From: an uncultured Pelagibacteraceae bacterium
Lineage (GTDB): Bacteria; Pseudomonadota; Alphaproteobacteria; Pelagibacterales; Pelagibacteraceae
Length of the DNA stretch: 64,000 bases
Assembly (NCBI GenBank): GCA_902587315.1
Contig: CACIKW010000001.1
Coordinates: forward strand, 155,844 to 219,843
Reading direction: 5' to 3'
The notes below the pieces were generated by a model. The model saw nothing but the letters and a program-made list of their open reading frames with translations, made no database searches and had not been told where the DNA came from. Position numbers and translations under genes: made by a program. Positions 38,359 through 48,028 of this stretch are shown here, one piece after another. Numbering within the stretch: position 1 is the stretch's first letter; every line of letters starts with the position of its first letter.

Positions 38359-39686
38359 ATTATTTTTGCTCCTAAAGATTTAGCAATATTAATGAATGAA
38401 GGGAAAGATGTATTAACACAATTTTTATTATATATTTTCCATTCTCCTCCAAAAGATAGTGCGGCGACTACTGACATCATAAATACTCTATGGTCATTAT
38501 TAAAATTTTTAACTACTATTTTTTTTGATAATTTTAAACTGGGGTTTCCATAAATTTTTATTGAATTTGGTGATAATTTTGTCTTTACTCCCATTTTATT
38601 TAAAATTTTTGAAGCAATTTTTAATCTAGGGCTTTCTTTTTTGTTTAACTCAGAGATATTTTTAAAAAACGAAATTCCCTTAGCTCTTGAAGCAGCTAGA
38701 AATATAATTAAGAATTCATCTATTGCGCTAGAATTTAGATCAGTAGGACAGTTTATAGATTTTAATTTTTTTTTACTTTTTACAAATATGTCTCCCAAAA
38801 TTTCACCTTTATAACTTCTTTTATTTATTATTTTTATATTTGCTCCCATTTTATTTAAAATACTTATCGAACCTATTCTGGTAGGATTAACGTTAACATT
38901 TTTTATTATCAATTTAGATTTTTTTGAAATCAAAGTTAAAACAATAAAAAAAGCCGAAGAACTTATATCTCCTGGTATATTATAATTAAATGATCGAAAA
39001 TTTTTTTTGCCTTCAACTTCGATTATTTCGAAAGCCCCACTTTTTTTTATTTTGATAGGAATATTTAAATTTTTAAATAGTAACTCTGTATGATTACGAG
39101 ATTTTTTTGCTTTTATTATGGTTTTTCCTGGCGCGTTAAGTGCCGCTAACATCATACAACTTTTGCACTGAGCAGATCCAATTTTTTCAAAATAATTTAT
39201 AGGTTTTGTATATTCTGAACCCAAAATTGAAATTGGAAGATAATTTTTATTTTGAGGGAAAAATTTTGCACCAAATTTTCTTAAAGGCAAAGTTACTCTT
39301 GAAAAATCTCTTGAAGATAAACTTTTATCTCCTATCAGCCTAATCTTTTTTTTTGAAGCAACCAAAAGTCCCAATATTAGTCTGCCACATGTTCCAGAAT
39401 TTCCAGCATCAATTGTGATATTGTTTTTATAAATAAATCCATTTATTCCTTTTCCATAAATTTCACAAATATTGTTTTTTTTAACAATTTTAATTCCTAA
39501 TTTTTTTATACAATTAATTGTACTATTTATGTCTTCTGAATTAAGCAAATTGTAGGCTCTCGATTTACCCATCGCCTGAGAAGCAAGCAAAACCCATCTT
39601 ATTGATAAACTTTTATCGCTATCTACAAAAATTTTTCTATTATAATTGCTTATTGTATTTTTGATTTTAACAAAATCAGGCATCAA
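38355..39686 (-). CDS. aroA: 3-phosphoshikimate 1-carboxyvinyltransferase
   Basis: DKSLSIRWVLLASQAMGKS, IDAGNSGTCGRLILGLL, GDISSSAFFIV, NNDHRVFMMSVVAAL. Confidence 0.95.
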   Translation of the reverse strand: MMPDFVKIKNTISNYNRKIFVDSDKSLSIRWVLLASQAMGKSRAYNLLNSEDINSTINCIKKLGIKIVKKNNICEIYGKGINGFIYKNNITIDAGNSGTCGRLILGLLVASKKKIRLIGDKSLSSRDFSRVTLPLRKFGAKFFPQNKNYLPISILGSEYTKPINYFEKIGSAQCKSCMMLAALNAPGKTIIKAKKSRNHTELLFKNLNIPIKIKKSGAFEIIEVEGKKNFRSFNYNIPGDISSSAFFIVLTLISKKSKLIIKNVNVNPTRIGSISILNKMGANIKIINKRSYKGEILGDIFVKSKKKLKSINCPTDLNSSAIDEFLIIFLAASRAKGISFFKNISELNKKESPRLKIASKILNKMGVKTKLSPNSIKIYGNPSLKLSKKIVVKNFNNDHRVFMMSVVAALSFGGEWKIYNKNCVNTSFPSFINIAKSLGAKII

Positions 39687-40459
39687 TTTATTTTAAATTT
39701 CTGCCCAAAATAATGAGACTTTGCTAGCTCATCATTAGTTATTTCAGAAGGAGTTCCTTTAGTTAAAACTTTTGCGTTAGACAGAACGATTGCCACATCA
39801 ACACATGATAGTAAGTCTCTTGCCTGGTGATCACAAACAATTACAGTTATATTGGATCTAGTTTGAAGCCCAACTATAATTTGCTGCAAATTGCTGATAG
39901 ACAAAATATCTAGAGCAGCGAATGGTTCGTCGAGTAATAATATTTTAGGATTTCCTATTAATGATAGAGAAATTGCTAACTTTTTTTTCTGACCTCCTGA
40001 TAAATTTTTTGCTTTTAGATCTAGTGTATTCTCCAATTCAAAATCTCCAATTAACTCATCAATTTTAGATTTTCTGTCTTTTTTATCTTTAATTAATATT
40101 TCTCCTACTGCTTTTAAATTATCTAATACAGTGAGATTATGGAAATAACCTGAGTATTGGGGACAGTAACCAATACCGAATTTTGTAGTTCTTAGGCTAA
40201 TAGGTAGTTCAGTAACATCTGAGTTTTCAATTATTATATTTCCACTATCAGGTTTAATTAGTCCTGTAATTAAATTAAAAATTGTAGATTTTCCAACTCC
40301 ATTAGGACCCAACATTCCAAAAATCTCACCCTGGTTAATATTGAAATTTATTTGATCCAGAACAATTCTTTTTCCGAAACTTATTGAAATTTTTCGAAAA
40401 TTAATTATTGACTGTTGTTTTTTAAATGATTTTATTCTAAATTTTTTTATGTTCGACAT
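39683..40459 (-). CDS. lptB: LPS export ABC transporter ATP-binding protein
   Basis: Walker A GPNGVGKST, signature LSGGQKKKLAIS, Walker B ILLLDEPFAALD; next to lptC and kdsD. Confidence 0.9.
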   Translation of the reverse strand: MSNIKKFRIKSFKKQQSIINFRKISISFGKRIVLDQINFNINQGEIFGMLGPNGVGKSTIFNLITGLIKPDSGNIIIENSDVTELPISLRTTKFGIGYCPQYSGYFHNLTVLDNLKAVGEILIKDKKDRKSKIDELIGDFELENTLDLKAKNLSGGQKKKLAISLSLIGNPKILLLDEPFAALDILSISNLQQIIVGLQTRSNITVIVCDHQARDLLSCVDVAIVLSNAKVLTKGTPSEITNDELAKSHYFGQKFKIN

Positions 40460-40461
40460 AA

Positions 40462-41097
40462 TTAATAAGTGGATTTTATTAGTACTTTTTCGTTACTATT
40501 CATAGAGATTTTTGTATTATTTGTTTTAAAATCAATTTCTATATTATCAGCATACATTTTTGTATCTTCATTTTTATAGACTACGTTATCATTTATTTTA
40601 ACTAATTTATCTTCAAAAGATAAGTATAATTTTTCACTTTCAACTTTATGGTTAAGATAATTTATTTTAACATTATCTTTAAAAAATGTTTCAATTGTAC
40701 TTTTATCATAATTTGCGAAATCTCCCGCTATTAAAATTGATTCTGAATTTTTCAACAATATATGGGCGTTAACATCTATTAAAAATATTTTGTTATAGTT
40801 TCTTGCATTTGTTTCTCCATTTTTAGCCGTTATTTTAAATTGGTTACCCACCGCATCCATTGAAATATATTCAATATTTTCAATTAAAGTTGACTCTGGC
40901 AATATTTTATTTTCGACTTTACTAATATTATTTGAAGATTCAGAAGATTTTTCTTTTATTGGATTTTTAGATTCTACACTGTTGAAATTTTTTTCTAATT
41001 TAATGTTTCTGGACTTGTAATTGTAAAAAAAAAAAAATGTCAATATAATTAAACTTAATATTAAAAATGAATATATTATAATATAATTTCTTTTCAT
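40462..41097 (-). CDS. lptC: LptC-like LPS export periplasmic protein
   Basis: N-terminal TM, beta-rich OstA/LptC-like pattern (FKITAKNGETNARNYNKIFLIDVNAHI); between kdsD and lptB. Confidence 0.75.
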   Translation of the reverse strand: MKRNYIIIYSFLILSLIILTFFFFYNYKSRNIKLEKNFNSVESKNPIKEKSSESSNNISKVENKILPESTLIENIEYISMDAVGNQFKITAKNGETNARNYNKIFLIDVNAHILLKNSESILIAGDFANYDKSTIETFFKDNVKINYLNHKVESEKLYLSFEDKLVKINDNVVYKNEDTKMYADNIEIDFKTNNTKISMNSNEKVLIKSTY

Positions 41098-42071
41098 TAA
41101 GAAATATTTGACTGTAGAATATTATGAATGTGAATTATTCCAACTGTTCTTTTTTTACTTTTTCCATGAACACACAAGCTAGTAATTTTTTTTGAATTCA
41201 TAATGAAAAGAGCTTGAGCAGCTAGTGTTTCCTTATGAACACTTATCGGGTTTTTTTTCATAATGCTTTTTATTTTAACATTTTTCAAATTATTAATCTT
41301 GTAGCTAGATCTTTTTATATCGCCATCAACTAATATACCTGATGTATAACCTTTTTTATTTTTTACTATAAGCGTTCCTAGTTTTTTCTTAACAATAATT
41401 TTTAATGCTTCTTTCATCAAGATATTTTCATTTACAAAAGGAATTTTTTTATCAGTTAGCATTAAATCTTCTACCGTTTTTAGTTTTGCTCCCAAGCTTC
41501 CACTTGGATGAAACTTTTTAAAATCTAGTTTTGTAAATTTTTTATATTTCATCGTTGCTATTGCTAGAGCATCACCAATACTTAATTGTATAATAGTACT
41601 AGATGTAGGAACTATATTGTTAGGATCTGCTTCTTTAATTTCTGGTATTAAAAGTTTTATATCCGAAGCTTTATATAGTAGTGATTTCCTTTTTGACATA
41701 ATACCAATTAAAGAAATTTTGTTTCTTTTAGCGTATTGAATAATATTTTTTAGTTCTGATGAATCTCCACTATAACTAATTAGTATTAATACATCATCAA
41801 CACTTATTTGTCCAAGATCCCCATGAGAACAGGAGCTTGCATCTACAAAAAAACTTGGAGTACCAACAGAAGAAAGAGTTGATGCAATTTTTTTCCCAAT
41901 TATTCCTGATTTTCCTACTCCAGATATAATTATTTTTCCATTCCTGCAGTTCAATATAGTTCTTACTGCTTTCTCAAAAGATTTGTTTATGCTTGATTTT
42001 AATTTTTTTAAAGAACTTATTTCTGTTTCAATTACCTTCTTAGCTATTTTAGTATAGAATTTTTTTTTCAT
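41097..42071 (-). CDS. kdsD: Arabinose-5-phosphate isomerase (KpsF/GutQ family)
   Basis: SIS domain (IISGVGKSGIIGKKIASTLSSVGTPSFFVDASSCSHGDLG) plus two CBS repeats. Confidence 0.94.
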   Translation of the reverse strand: MKKKFYTKIAKKVIETEISSLKKLKSSINKSFEKAVRTILNCRNGKIIISGVGKSGIIGKKIASTLSSVGTPSFFVDASSCSHGDLGQISVDDVLILISYSGDSSELKNIIQYAKRNKISLIGIMSKRKSLLYKASDIKLLIPEIKEADPNNIVPTSSTIIQLSIGDALAIATMKYKKFTKLDFKKFHPSGSLGAKLKTVEDLMLTDKKIPFVNENILMKEALKIIVKKKLGTLIVKNKKGYTSGILVDGDIKRSSYKINNLKNVKIKSIMKKNPISVHKETLAAQALFIMNSKKITSLCVHGKSKKRTVGIIHIHNILQSNIS

Positions 42072-42689
42072 TTAGTGAGACCAAATATCATCCTTAAATG
42101 AGGCTAAATCAAGATCAACTCTTGTGTTAATAAACTTTATTGTATCTTTATAGAGTTGCATTCTGTTCTCTCTTAATAATATTTTTTCTAATTGTGAATA
42201 AATTTTATGTAAATGAACAACATCATGAGCACAGTATAGCAATTGCTTTTCAGTTAACTCACCTCCAAAATCTGAACTTTGAAGCTGTTTGCTTACATCA
42301 ATTCCAATAAATTCTTTAATTAGATCTTTCAATCCATGTTTATCGCTATAACTTCTAGCTAATTTTGAAGCTATTTTTGTATCATCGATATTGTTTAATT
42401 TAATTTTTAAATAATAATTAATAAAAGACAGATCCGACCTAGCAAAATGAAAAATTTTATTTATTTTATTATTATTTAATAATTTTATCAAATTAGGAGC
42501 ACTGTAGTTTTCTCTATTAAGTTGAATTATGTGCGCATCATTATTTCCTGAAGAAATCTGGACCAAACATAATTTATCTCGCGGAACATTTAACCCAGTA
42601 AACTCACAGTCTATAGCTATCTTTTGACTTTTACTTAAATCTATTTCATCTGGTAAATCGTGCTTGTGTAATTTAATATTAATATTCAT
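42072..42689 (-). CDS. rnd: Ribonuclease D-like 3'-5' exonuclease
   Basis: IAIDCEFTGL, HFARSDLSFI, LLYCAHDVVHLHKIY; about 205 aa short form. Confidence 0.88.
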   Translation of the reverse strand: MNINIKLHKHDLPDEIDLSKSQKIAIDCEFTGLNVPRDKLCLVQISSGNNDAHIIQLNRENYSAPNLIKLLNNNKINKIFHFARSDLSFINYYLKIKLNNIDDTKIASKLARSYSDKHGLKDLIKEFIGIDVSKQLQSSDFGGELTEKQLLYCAHDVVHLHKIYSQLEKILLRENRMQLYKDTIKFINTRVDLDLASFKDDIWSH

Positions 42690-42704
42690 TTAAAATATAT
42701 ATAT

Positions 42705-43643
42705 ATGAAACCAAAAAATATTCTAGTTTTCGGAGCATCAGGTCAAATTGGGCGTAATTTAATAAGAAAGTTAACAAAAAAAAACTACAAAGTAACTGCA
42801 GTAACAAGAAATTTACATCAAAAAGGATATGTTCTAAAAACTCAGGCAAATCCTGGCTATATAGATATTGTCGAAGCGAATATATTTGATAGTGAAAAAT
42901 TAAATGAGTTAGTTTCCAAATGCGATATATGTATTAATCTTGTAGGTATTTTATTTGAAAAAAGAAAAAATACTTTTAATAATATTCATATTAATTTTCC
43001 TGATATATTATCTAATTTTTGTGCAGAAAATAAAGTTGAAAGCTTTATACACATTTCTGCACTTGGAGTAGATTCTGCCGTAGACAGCAATTATGCTAAA
43101 AGTAAATTAGAAGGTGAAAAAAAAGTTAAAAAAAATTTTCAAAAAGCATTAATACTTAGGCCATCAATAGTTTATTCAGTTGATGATAACTTTACAACTT
43201 TTTTTATGACCTTATTAAATATATTTCCTTTTTTCCCCCTTTATTATAATGGAAATACAAAATTTTCTCCTATTCATTCTTCAGATATGGCAGAAATAAT
43301 ATCTATGATGATAGAAAATAAAATAAACTCTCAAACAATTGAATGTATTGGTCCCGAACAAATAACCTATAAAGAAATAATTAACAATTTATTAAGATCA
43401 ATAAATAAAAAAAGATTATTAATTCCCATTCCTTTATTTTTGGCAAATATTTCTGCGTTATTTTTAGAATTATTACCAAAACCTCTACTTACAAGAGATC
43501 AACTAAAATTATTAAAATATGACAATATAGAAAGTGGAAGTTTTAAAACAAATTTTGATTTAAATATTCCTTCAAAGTTATTTTTTAAAAATGAAATAAA
43601 TAAATATTCCTATATGTGGAAAGAAGGTGGACAATTTTCATAA
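42705..43643 (+). CDS. NAD-dependent epimerase family, complex I NDUFA9-like
   Basis: VFGASGQIGRNLIRKLTKKNYKVTAVTRN, INLVGILFEKR, RPSIVYSVDDNF. Confidence 0.85.
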   Translation: MKPKNILVFGASGQIGRNLIRKLTKKNYKVTAVTRNLHQKGYVLKTQANPGYIDIVEANIFDSEKLNELVSKCDICINLVGILFEKRKNTFNNIHINFPDILSNFCAENKVESFIHISALGVDSAVDSNYAKSKLEGEKKVKKNFQKALILRPSIVYSVDDNFTTFFMTLLNIFPFFPLYYNGNTKFSPIHSSDMAEIISMMIENKINSQTIECIGPEQITYKEIINNLLRSINKKRLLIPIPLFLANISALFLELLPKPLLTRDQLKLLKYDNIESGSFKTNFDLNIPSKLFFKNEINKYSYMWKEGGQFS

Positions 43644-43848
43644 TTAAACTAGTTTTACTTATATGATCTAAAAAGTAGTTTATGAATTAATGAAAATTAT
43701 TTTACTTTTTTGAGATTTATATTGCAATAAAAGTAGTATATAGAGTTATTATATTTAAATAAGAAATTTAATTTTCTAAACATAGAATTAATAAAAAAAA
43801 ACTTATTTATTTTTACAATAGTTATTAAATAATAATATAAACTTAAAT

Positions 43849-44343
43849 CTAGGCAGATTTGATTTTTTTTCCTATAAAATTAGGAACCTCATCATTTTTG
43901 TCAAGCAAATCTTCTTTTTTATCGCGAGTCTGCCAAACAATTAGCATATGAAGGGGGCAGTAACTATATTTATCAACTGTTTTTCTTCCACAAAAAGAAG
44001 ATTCTTTCTGGTCAGGATGGCCCTCCATATATTTACACGTCGTTTCAGTTAATTCTTCAAGAGATAAATTTTTTGCAGCTTCAAAACTGTTGTCTAAAAG
44101 AAGAGATCTAAATTTACTTTTTCTTCCTCTTTTAGGAATACTATATTTTTTTTCAAATTTTGAATTATTATTGTAGTTATAATTGGATTTAGTTTTAATT
44201 TTTGCAGATAAATTTAATCTGTGCGCTTTACCAATAACAGCGTTCCTGCTAATTCCACCTATTATCTCTGCAATTTGACTGGCAGTTTTTCCTTTACCCC
44301 ATAGCTCACGAAGCTTTTGTTCTCTTTCAGGATTCCATGACAT
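43849..44343 (-). CDS. gcrA: GcrA-family cell-cycle regulator
   Basis: MSWNPEREQKLRELWGKGKTASQIAEIIGGISRNAVIGKAHRLNL; C-terminal CKYMEGHP...FCGRKTVDKYSYCPLH. Confidence 0.93.
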   Translation of the reverse strand: MSWNPEREQKLRELWGKGKTASQIAEIIGGISRNAVIGKAHRLNLSAKIKTKSNYNYNNNSKFEKKYSIPKRGRKSKFRSLLLDNSFEAAKNLSLEELTETTCKYMEGHPDQKESSFCGRKTVDKYSYCPLHMLIVWQTRDKKEDLLDKNDEVPNFIGKKIKSA

Positions 44344-44401
44344 AATATACTATATATAGTGTATAAATTAATTATTCTAACTATATGGAGATACACACAC
44401 A

Positions 44402-44470
44402 ATGATTAGAAAAACAAGTATTTTTTTGGTTTTTTTAACAAAATTTTTAAAAAAAGGATATTTGTTTTAA
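44402..44470 (+). CDS. Candidate 22-aa upstream ORF/leader peptide
   Basis: ATG..TAA translating MIRKTSIFLVFLTKFLKKGYLF*, ending 3 nt before the downstream ATG. Not conserved-checked. Confidence 0.25.
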   Translation: MIRKTSIFLVFLTKFLKKGYLF

Positions 44471-44473
44471 TCC

Positions 44474-45286
44474 ATGGTTGAATTAAAAAATAAATATAAA
44501 ATATCAAGAACAAGGTTTGGTCTTATAAATTGGATAGGAGTTTTCTCTTTATACAAGAAAGAAGTACTTCGCTTTATAACTGTTGCTGGACAGACAATTA
44601 TAGGGCCAGTTGTAACTTCGGTTTTGTTCTTACTTGTTATTTCTCTAGCTATAGGTGAAGAAAGATCAAATGTTCTAGGGGTACCTTTTATAGAGTTTTT
44701 GGCTCCTGGATTAATAGCGATGCAAATAATTCAACAATCTTTTTCGCACTCATCATCATCTTTGTTGATGGGCAAAATTATGGGAAATATAGTAGATTTA
44801 ATTGGAGCACCACTTTCAGCCGCAGAAGTTACTTTGTCTATTATTTTTGCTTCAATAACTAGAGGTTTTTTTATATCAATATTTTCAATAATTGTTTTTT
44901 CCCTTATGATTGAAATTGAAATAAAAAATTATTTTATTTTATTTGTTTATTTAATATTAAATGGTTTTTTAATGGGCGCCGCTGGATTTATAGCAGGACA
45001 GTGGTCAGATAAATTTGAGCACTTAGCCGGTGTAACAAATTTTTTAATTGTTCCATTATCCTTTTTATCTGGAACTTTTTATGAAATTGATAGATTGCCA
45101 AAATTATTACAAACTATTAGTTTTTATAATCCTTTTTTTCATATGATAGATGGATTTAGATATGCTTTTATAGAAAATTTAGATGGATCATTAAGATTTG
45201 GAATAATTTATTTGTTAACACTTTCACTGATTATTTGGTTTATTGCATTTTTACTATATAAAAAAGGATACAAAATAAGATCTTGA
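44474..45286 (+). CDS. ABC-2 type transporter permease
   Basis: Multi-TM; PGLIAMQIIQQSFSHSSSSLLMGKIMGNIVDLIGAPLS, GTFYEIDRLPKLLQTISFYNPFFHMIDGFRYAF. Confidence 0.9.
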   Translation: MVELKNKYKISRTRFGLINWIGVFSLYKKEVLRFITVAGQTIIGPVVTSVLFLLVISLAIGEERSNVLGVPFIEFLAPGLIAMQIIQQSFSHSSSSLLMGKIMGNIVDLIGAPLSAAEVTLSIIFASITRGFFISIFSIIVFSLMIEIEIKNYFILFVYLILNGFLMGAAGFIAGQWSDKFEHLAGVTNFLIVPLSFLSGTFYEIDRLPKLLQTISFYNPFFHMIDGFRYAFIENLDGSLRFGIIYLLTLSLIIWFIAFLLYKKGYKIRS

Positions 45287-45293
45287 ATATATT

Positions 45294-46463
45294 ATGAGCT
45301 CATTAGCAAAAAATTATAATAGAAGAAAAATTGCTTTTAAAAAAGGAAAAGGAAGTTTTCTTTATGGAACTAATGGGAAAAAATATTTAGATTTTGTTCA
45401 AGGCATAGCGGTAAATTCCCTGGGTCATGCCAATTCATATTTGATTAAAGCCATAAACAAACAAACAAAAAAGCTCTGGCATGTTTCTAATGCATTTATA
45501 ATACCAGAAGGAGAAAAGCTTGCAAAAAGATTAACCCAAAAAACTTTTGCAGATTATGTTTTTTTTCAGAACTCCGGAACGGAAGCAACTGAAGCGGCAA
45601 TTAAAGTTGCAAGAAGATATTTTTATTCAATTGGAAAACCAAAAAAAAACAGAATACTTTGTATAAAAAACTCATTTCATGGCCGAACTATTGCGGCAAT
45701 TTTTGCAAGCGGATCAAAAAAAATGACAGAAGGATTTGGTCCAAAAGTTCCAGGATTTGATCATTTCAAATTTTCCGATCTTAAATCGCTAAAAAAATCA
45801 ATAACTAAAAATACAGCAGCAATAATGATTGAGCCAATTATGGGCGAAGGTGGAATTAAGGTTCATAGCAATAGTTTTTTAAGAAATATAAGAAAAATTT
45901 GTAACGATAAAAATATTTTATTAATTGTTGATGAGGTTCAGTGTGGAATAGGAAGAACAGGGAAGTTTTTTGCATTTGAGCATGCTAAAATTAAACCAGA
46001 TATAGTTCCAATAGCAAAAGGATTAGGAGGTGGATTTCCAATTGGCGCAGTTTTAATGACAAAAAAAGCAGCAAAAGGAATAAATATCGCAGGCACACAC
46101 GGGTCAACATTTGGTGGCAATCCAATTGCTATGAATGTAGGAAATGCTGTATTAGATCAAATTTATAAAAAAGGATTCCTTAAAAAGGTAAAAAAAAGAT
46201 CTGAATATTTTCATAATGAACTGAATAAAATTAAAGATAACAATCCAAAATTAATTAAAGAGGTAAGGGGTGTAGGTTTATTAATTGGTCTACAGCTTTA
46301 TAAGGAGCAAGCAAAATTTATTAAAAAATTAGAAAAAAATAAACTTCTTACAATTAGAGCTGGAGAAAATACTGTGAGAATATTGCCACCACTTATTGTG
46401 AATAAAGCAGAATTAGATCTTGCAGTAAAAATAATTAAAAAAACATGTAGAGAATTTAATTAA
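45294..46463 (+). CDS. argD: Acetylornithine/succinyldiaminopimelate aminotransferase
   Basis: FFQNSGTEATEAAIKVARR, LLIVDEVQCGIGRTGKFFAFE, AKGLGGGFPIGA, HGSTFGGNP. Confidence 0.95.
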   Translation: MSSLAKNYNRRKIAFKKGKGSFLYGTNGKKYLDFVQGIAVNSLGHANSYLIKAINKQTKKLWHVSNAFIIPEGEKLAKRLTQKTFADYVFFQNSGTEATEAAIKVARRYFYSIGKPKKNRILCIKNSFHGRTIAAIFASGSKKMTEGFGPKVPGFDHFKFSDLKSLKKSITKNTAAIMIEPIMGEGGIKVHSNSFLRNIRKICNDKNILLIVDEVQCGIGRTGKFFAFEHAKIKPDIVPIAKGLGGGFPIGAVLMTKKAAKGINIAGTHGSTFGGNPIAMNVGNAVLDQIYKKGFLKKVKKRSEYFHNELNKIKDNNPKLIKEVRGVGLLIGLQLYKEQAKFIKKLEKNKLLTIRAGENTVRILPPLIVNKAELDLAVKIIKKTCREFN

Positions 46464-46467
46464 GTTT

Positions 46468-47403
46468 ATGAATCATTTTATTAATATTAAAGAAATATCT
46501 GCATCAAAATTAAGAAAAATAATAAACAATGCAAAAAAAATAAAATTAAAAAGGGTAAAATTAAATATTTTAGATCGTGACAAGGATGCACCTTTAAAAG
46601 GAAAGCTTTTAATTCAAATGTTTGAAAGATCAAGCTTAAGAACAAGATTAAGTTTTTCTATTGCAATAAAGCAGTTAAATGGAGAAGAGCTTACCCTGAG
46701 ACCTGATGAACTTCATTTAGGCAAAGGAACTGAAAGATTATCTGACACAGCAAAGATTATATCAACTTTTGGAAATGCATTTATGCTTAGAACAGATAGT
46801 GACAGTAAATTAAATGAATTTAAAAAACACATGACTATTCCAATAATTAATGGATTATCTCCATCATCTCATCCAACACAAGTTTTGTCTGATGTTTTTA
46901 CAATTGAAGAAATTAAAAAAAAAAAAATTTCAAAACTGCAAATTTGCTGGATAGGTGATGCTAATAATAATGTTATTAATAGCTTGATAGAAGCTTCAGT
47001 TAAATTTTCTTTTAAATTAAATATTGGTTGTCCAAAAAAATATGAGCCAAGTAAATCTGTATTAAACTGGGCCAAAAATAATCATGGGAAAATTAAAATA
47101 TTTAATGATAGCAAACAGGCAGCAACTGGTAGTGATGTTGTTTTTACAGATAAGGTTATATCAATGAATGACAAAGTAAATAAAACAAAAAAATTAAAAG
47201 ACTTTTTAAAATTTAAAGTAAACAAAAAAGTAATGAATTGTGCAAAAAAAAATGCTATTTTTTTACATTGCCTACCAAGAGGATCTGAAGTTTCAAATGA
47301 AGTTTTTTTAAACCATAAACAATCAAAAGTTTGGCAGCAAGCTTTAAACAGAGTGTATGTTCAGAAGTCGATTTTATTATATTGTTTTGATAAGTTAAGG
47401 TAA
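46468..47403 (+). CDS. argF: Ornithine carbamoyltransferase
   Basis: MFERSSLRTRLSF, SHPTQVLSDVFT, FLHCLPRGSEVSNEVF. Confidence 0.95.
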   Translation: MNHFINIKEISASKLRKIINNAKKIKLKRVKLNILDRDKDAPLKGKLLIQMFERSSLRTRLSFSIAIKQLNGEELTLRPDELHLGKGTERLSDTAKIISTFGNAFMLRTDSDSKLNEFKKHMTIPIINGLSPSSHPTQVLSDVFTIEEIKKKKISKLQICWIGDANNNVINSLIEASVKFSFKLNIGCPKKYEPSKSVLNWAKNNHGKIKIFNDSKQAATGSDVVFTDKVISMNDKVNKTKKLKDFLKFKVNKKVMNCAKKNAIFLHCLPRGSEVSNEVFLNHKQSKVWQQALNRVYVQKSILLYCFDKLR

Positions 47404-47922
47404 AGGATTTGGATTATCACTATTTTGATTTAAATATAAAATAACAGAAGCCCTATCTTTATCTGACTTAATTCCAGCAAAGCCCATTTTGTTTCCTTTA
47501 ATCCATTTAGCAGGTTTAATTAAAAAACCATTCATTTCTTCCCAGGTCCAATTCTTTTTGTATTCGGACAAAGCTTTTGAATATTTATAATCAGTTACTG
47601 ATCCAGATGGTCTGAACATAACATTCCAGAGTTTGGGGCCAATTTTATTTCCACCATTTTTATTAATACTATGGCAGGCCGCGCATTTTTTAAAAACCTT
47701 TTCTCCATGTGAGATGTCTCCATTTGCGAATAAAGATGATAAATCTACAGTTGATTCACTTTTTGTTTGAGTTATTGATCCTTCTGGTGCATCAACCTTA
47801 TAAGCCACAACATTTTCATCATCTACATCAAAAACAAGGTCTGAAACTTTATTAATTACGACCACAATCAATACAGTTATAATAATTGCTGCTAATATTT
47901 TGTTTATTTCGAAAGAATTCAT
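47395..47922 (-). CDS. cycM: Membrane-anchored c-type cytochrome (CycM-like)
   Basis: N-terminal TM anchor; CAACHSINKNGGNKIGPKLWNV haem motif, GNKMGFAG; next to kdsB. Confidence 0.9.
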   Translation of the reverse strand: MNSFEINKILAAIIITVLIVVVINKVSDLVFDVDDENVVAYKVDAPEGSITQTKSESTVDLSSLFANGDISHGEKVFKKCAACHSINKNGGNKIGPKLWNVMFRPSGSVTDYKYSKALSEYKKNWTWEEMNGFLIKPAKWIKGNKMGFAGIKSDKDRASVILYLNQNSDNPNPLP

Positions 47923-48028
47923 TTTTATTAATAACTATTTGTTCGTATAACATGATAAATCGAAAATTACTTATTTTTTTAAGTAATTATTTGCGTCCCA
48001 TGGACGCATAAATTTATTAATTTAAACA

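Noticed and set aside
43644-43848. 205-nt AT-rich gap between the NDUFA9-like gene and gcrA
   Set aside because: Looked for tRNA, SRP, 6S-like or strong inverted repeats and found none I can support; probably convergent 3' regions.
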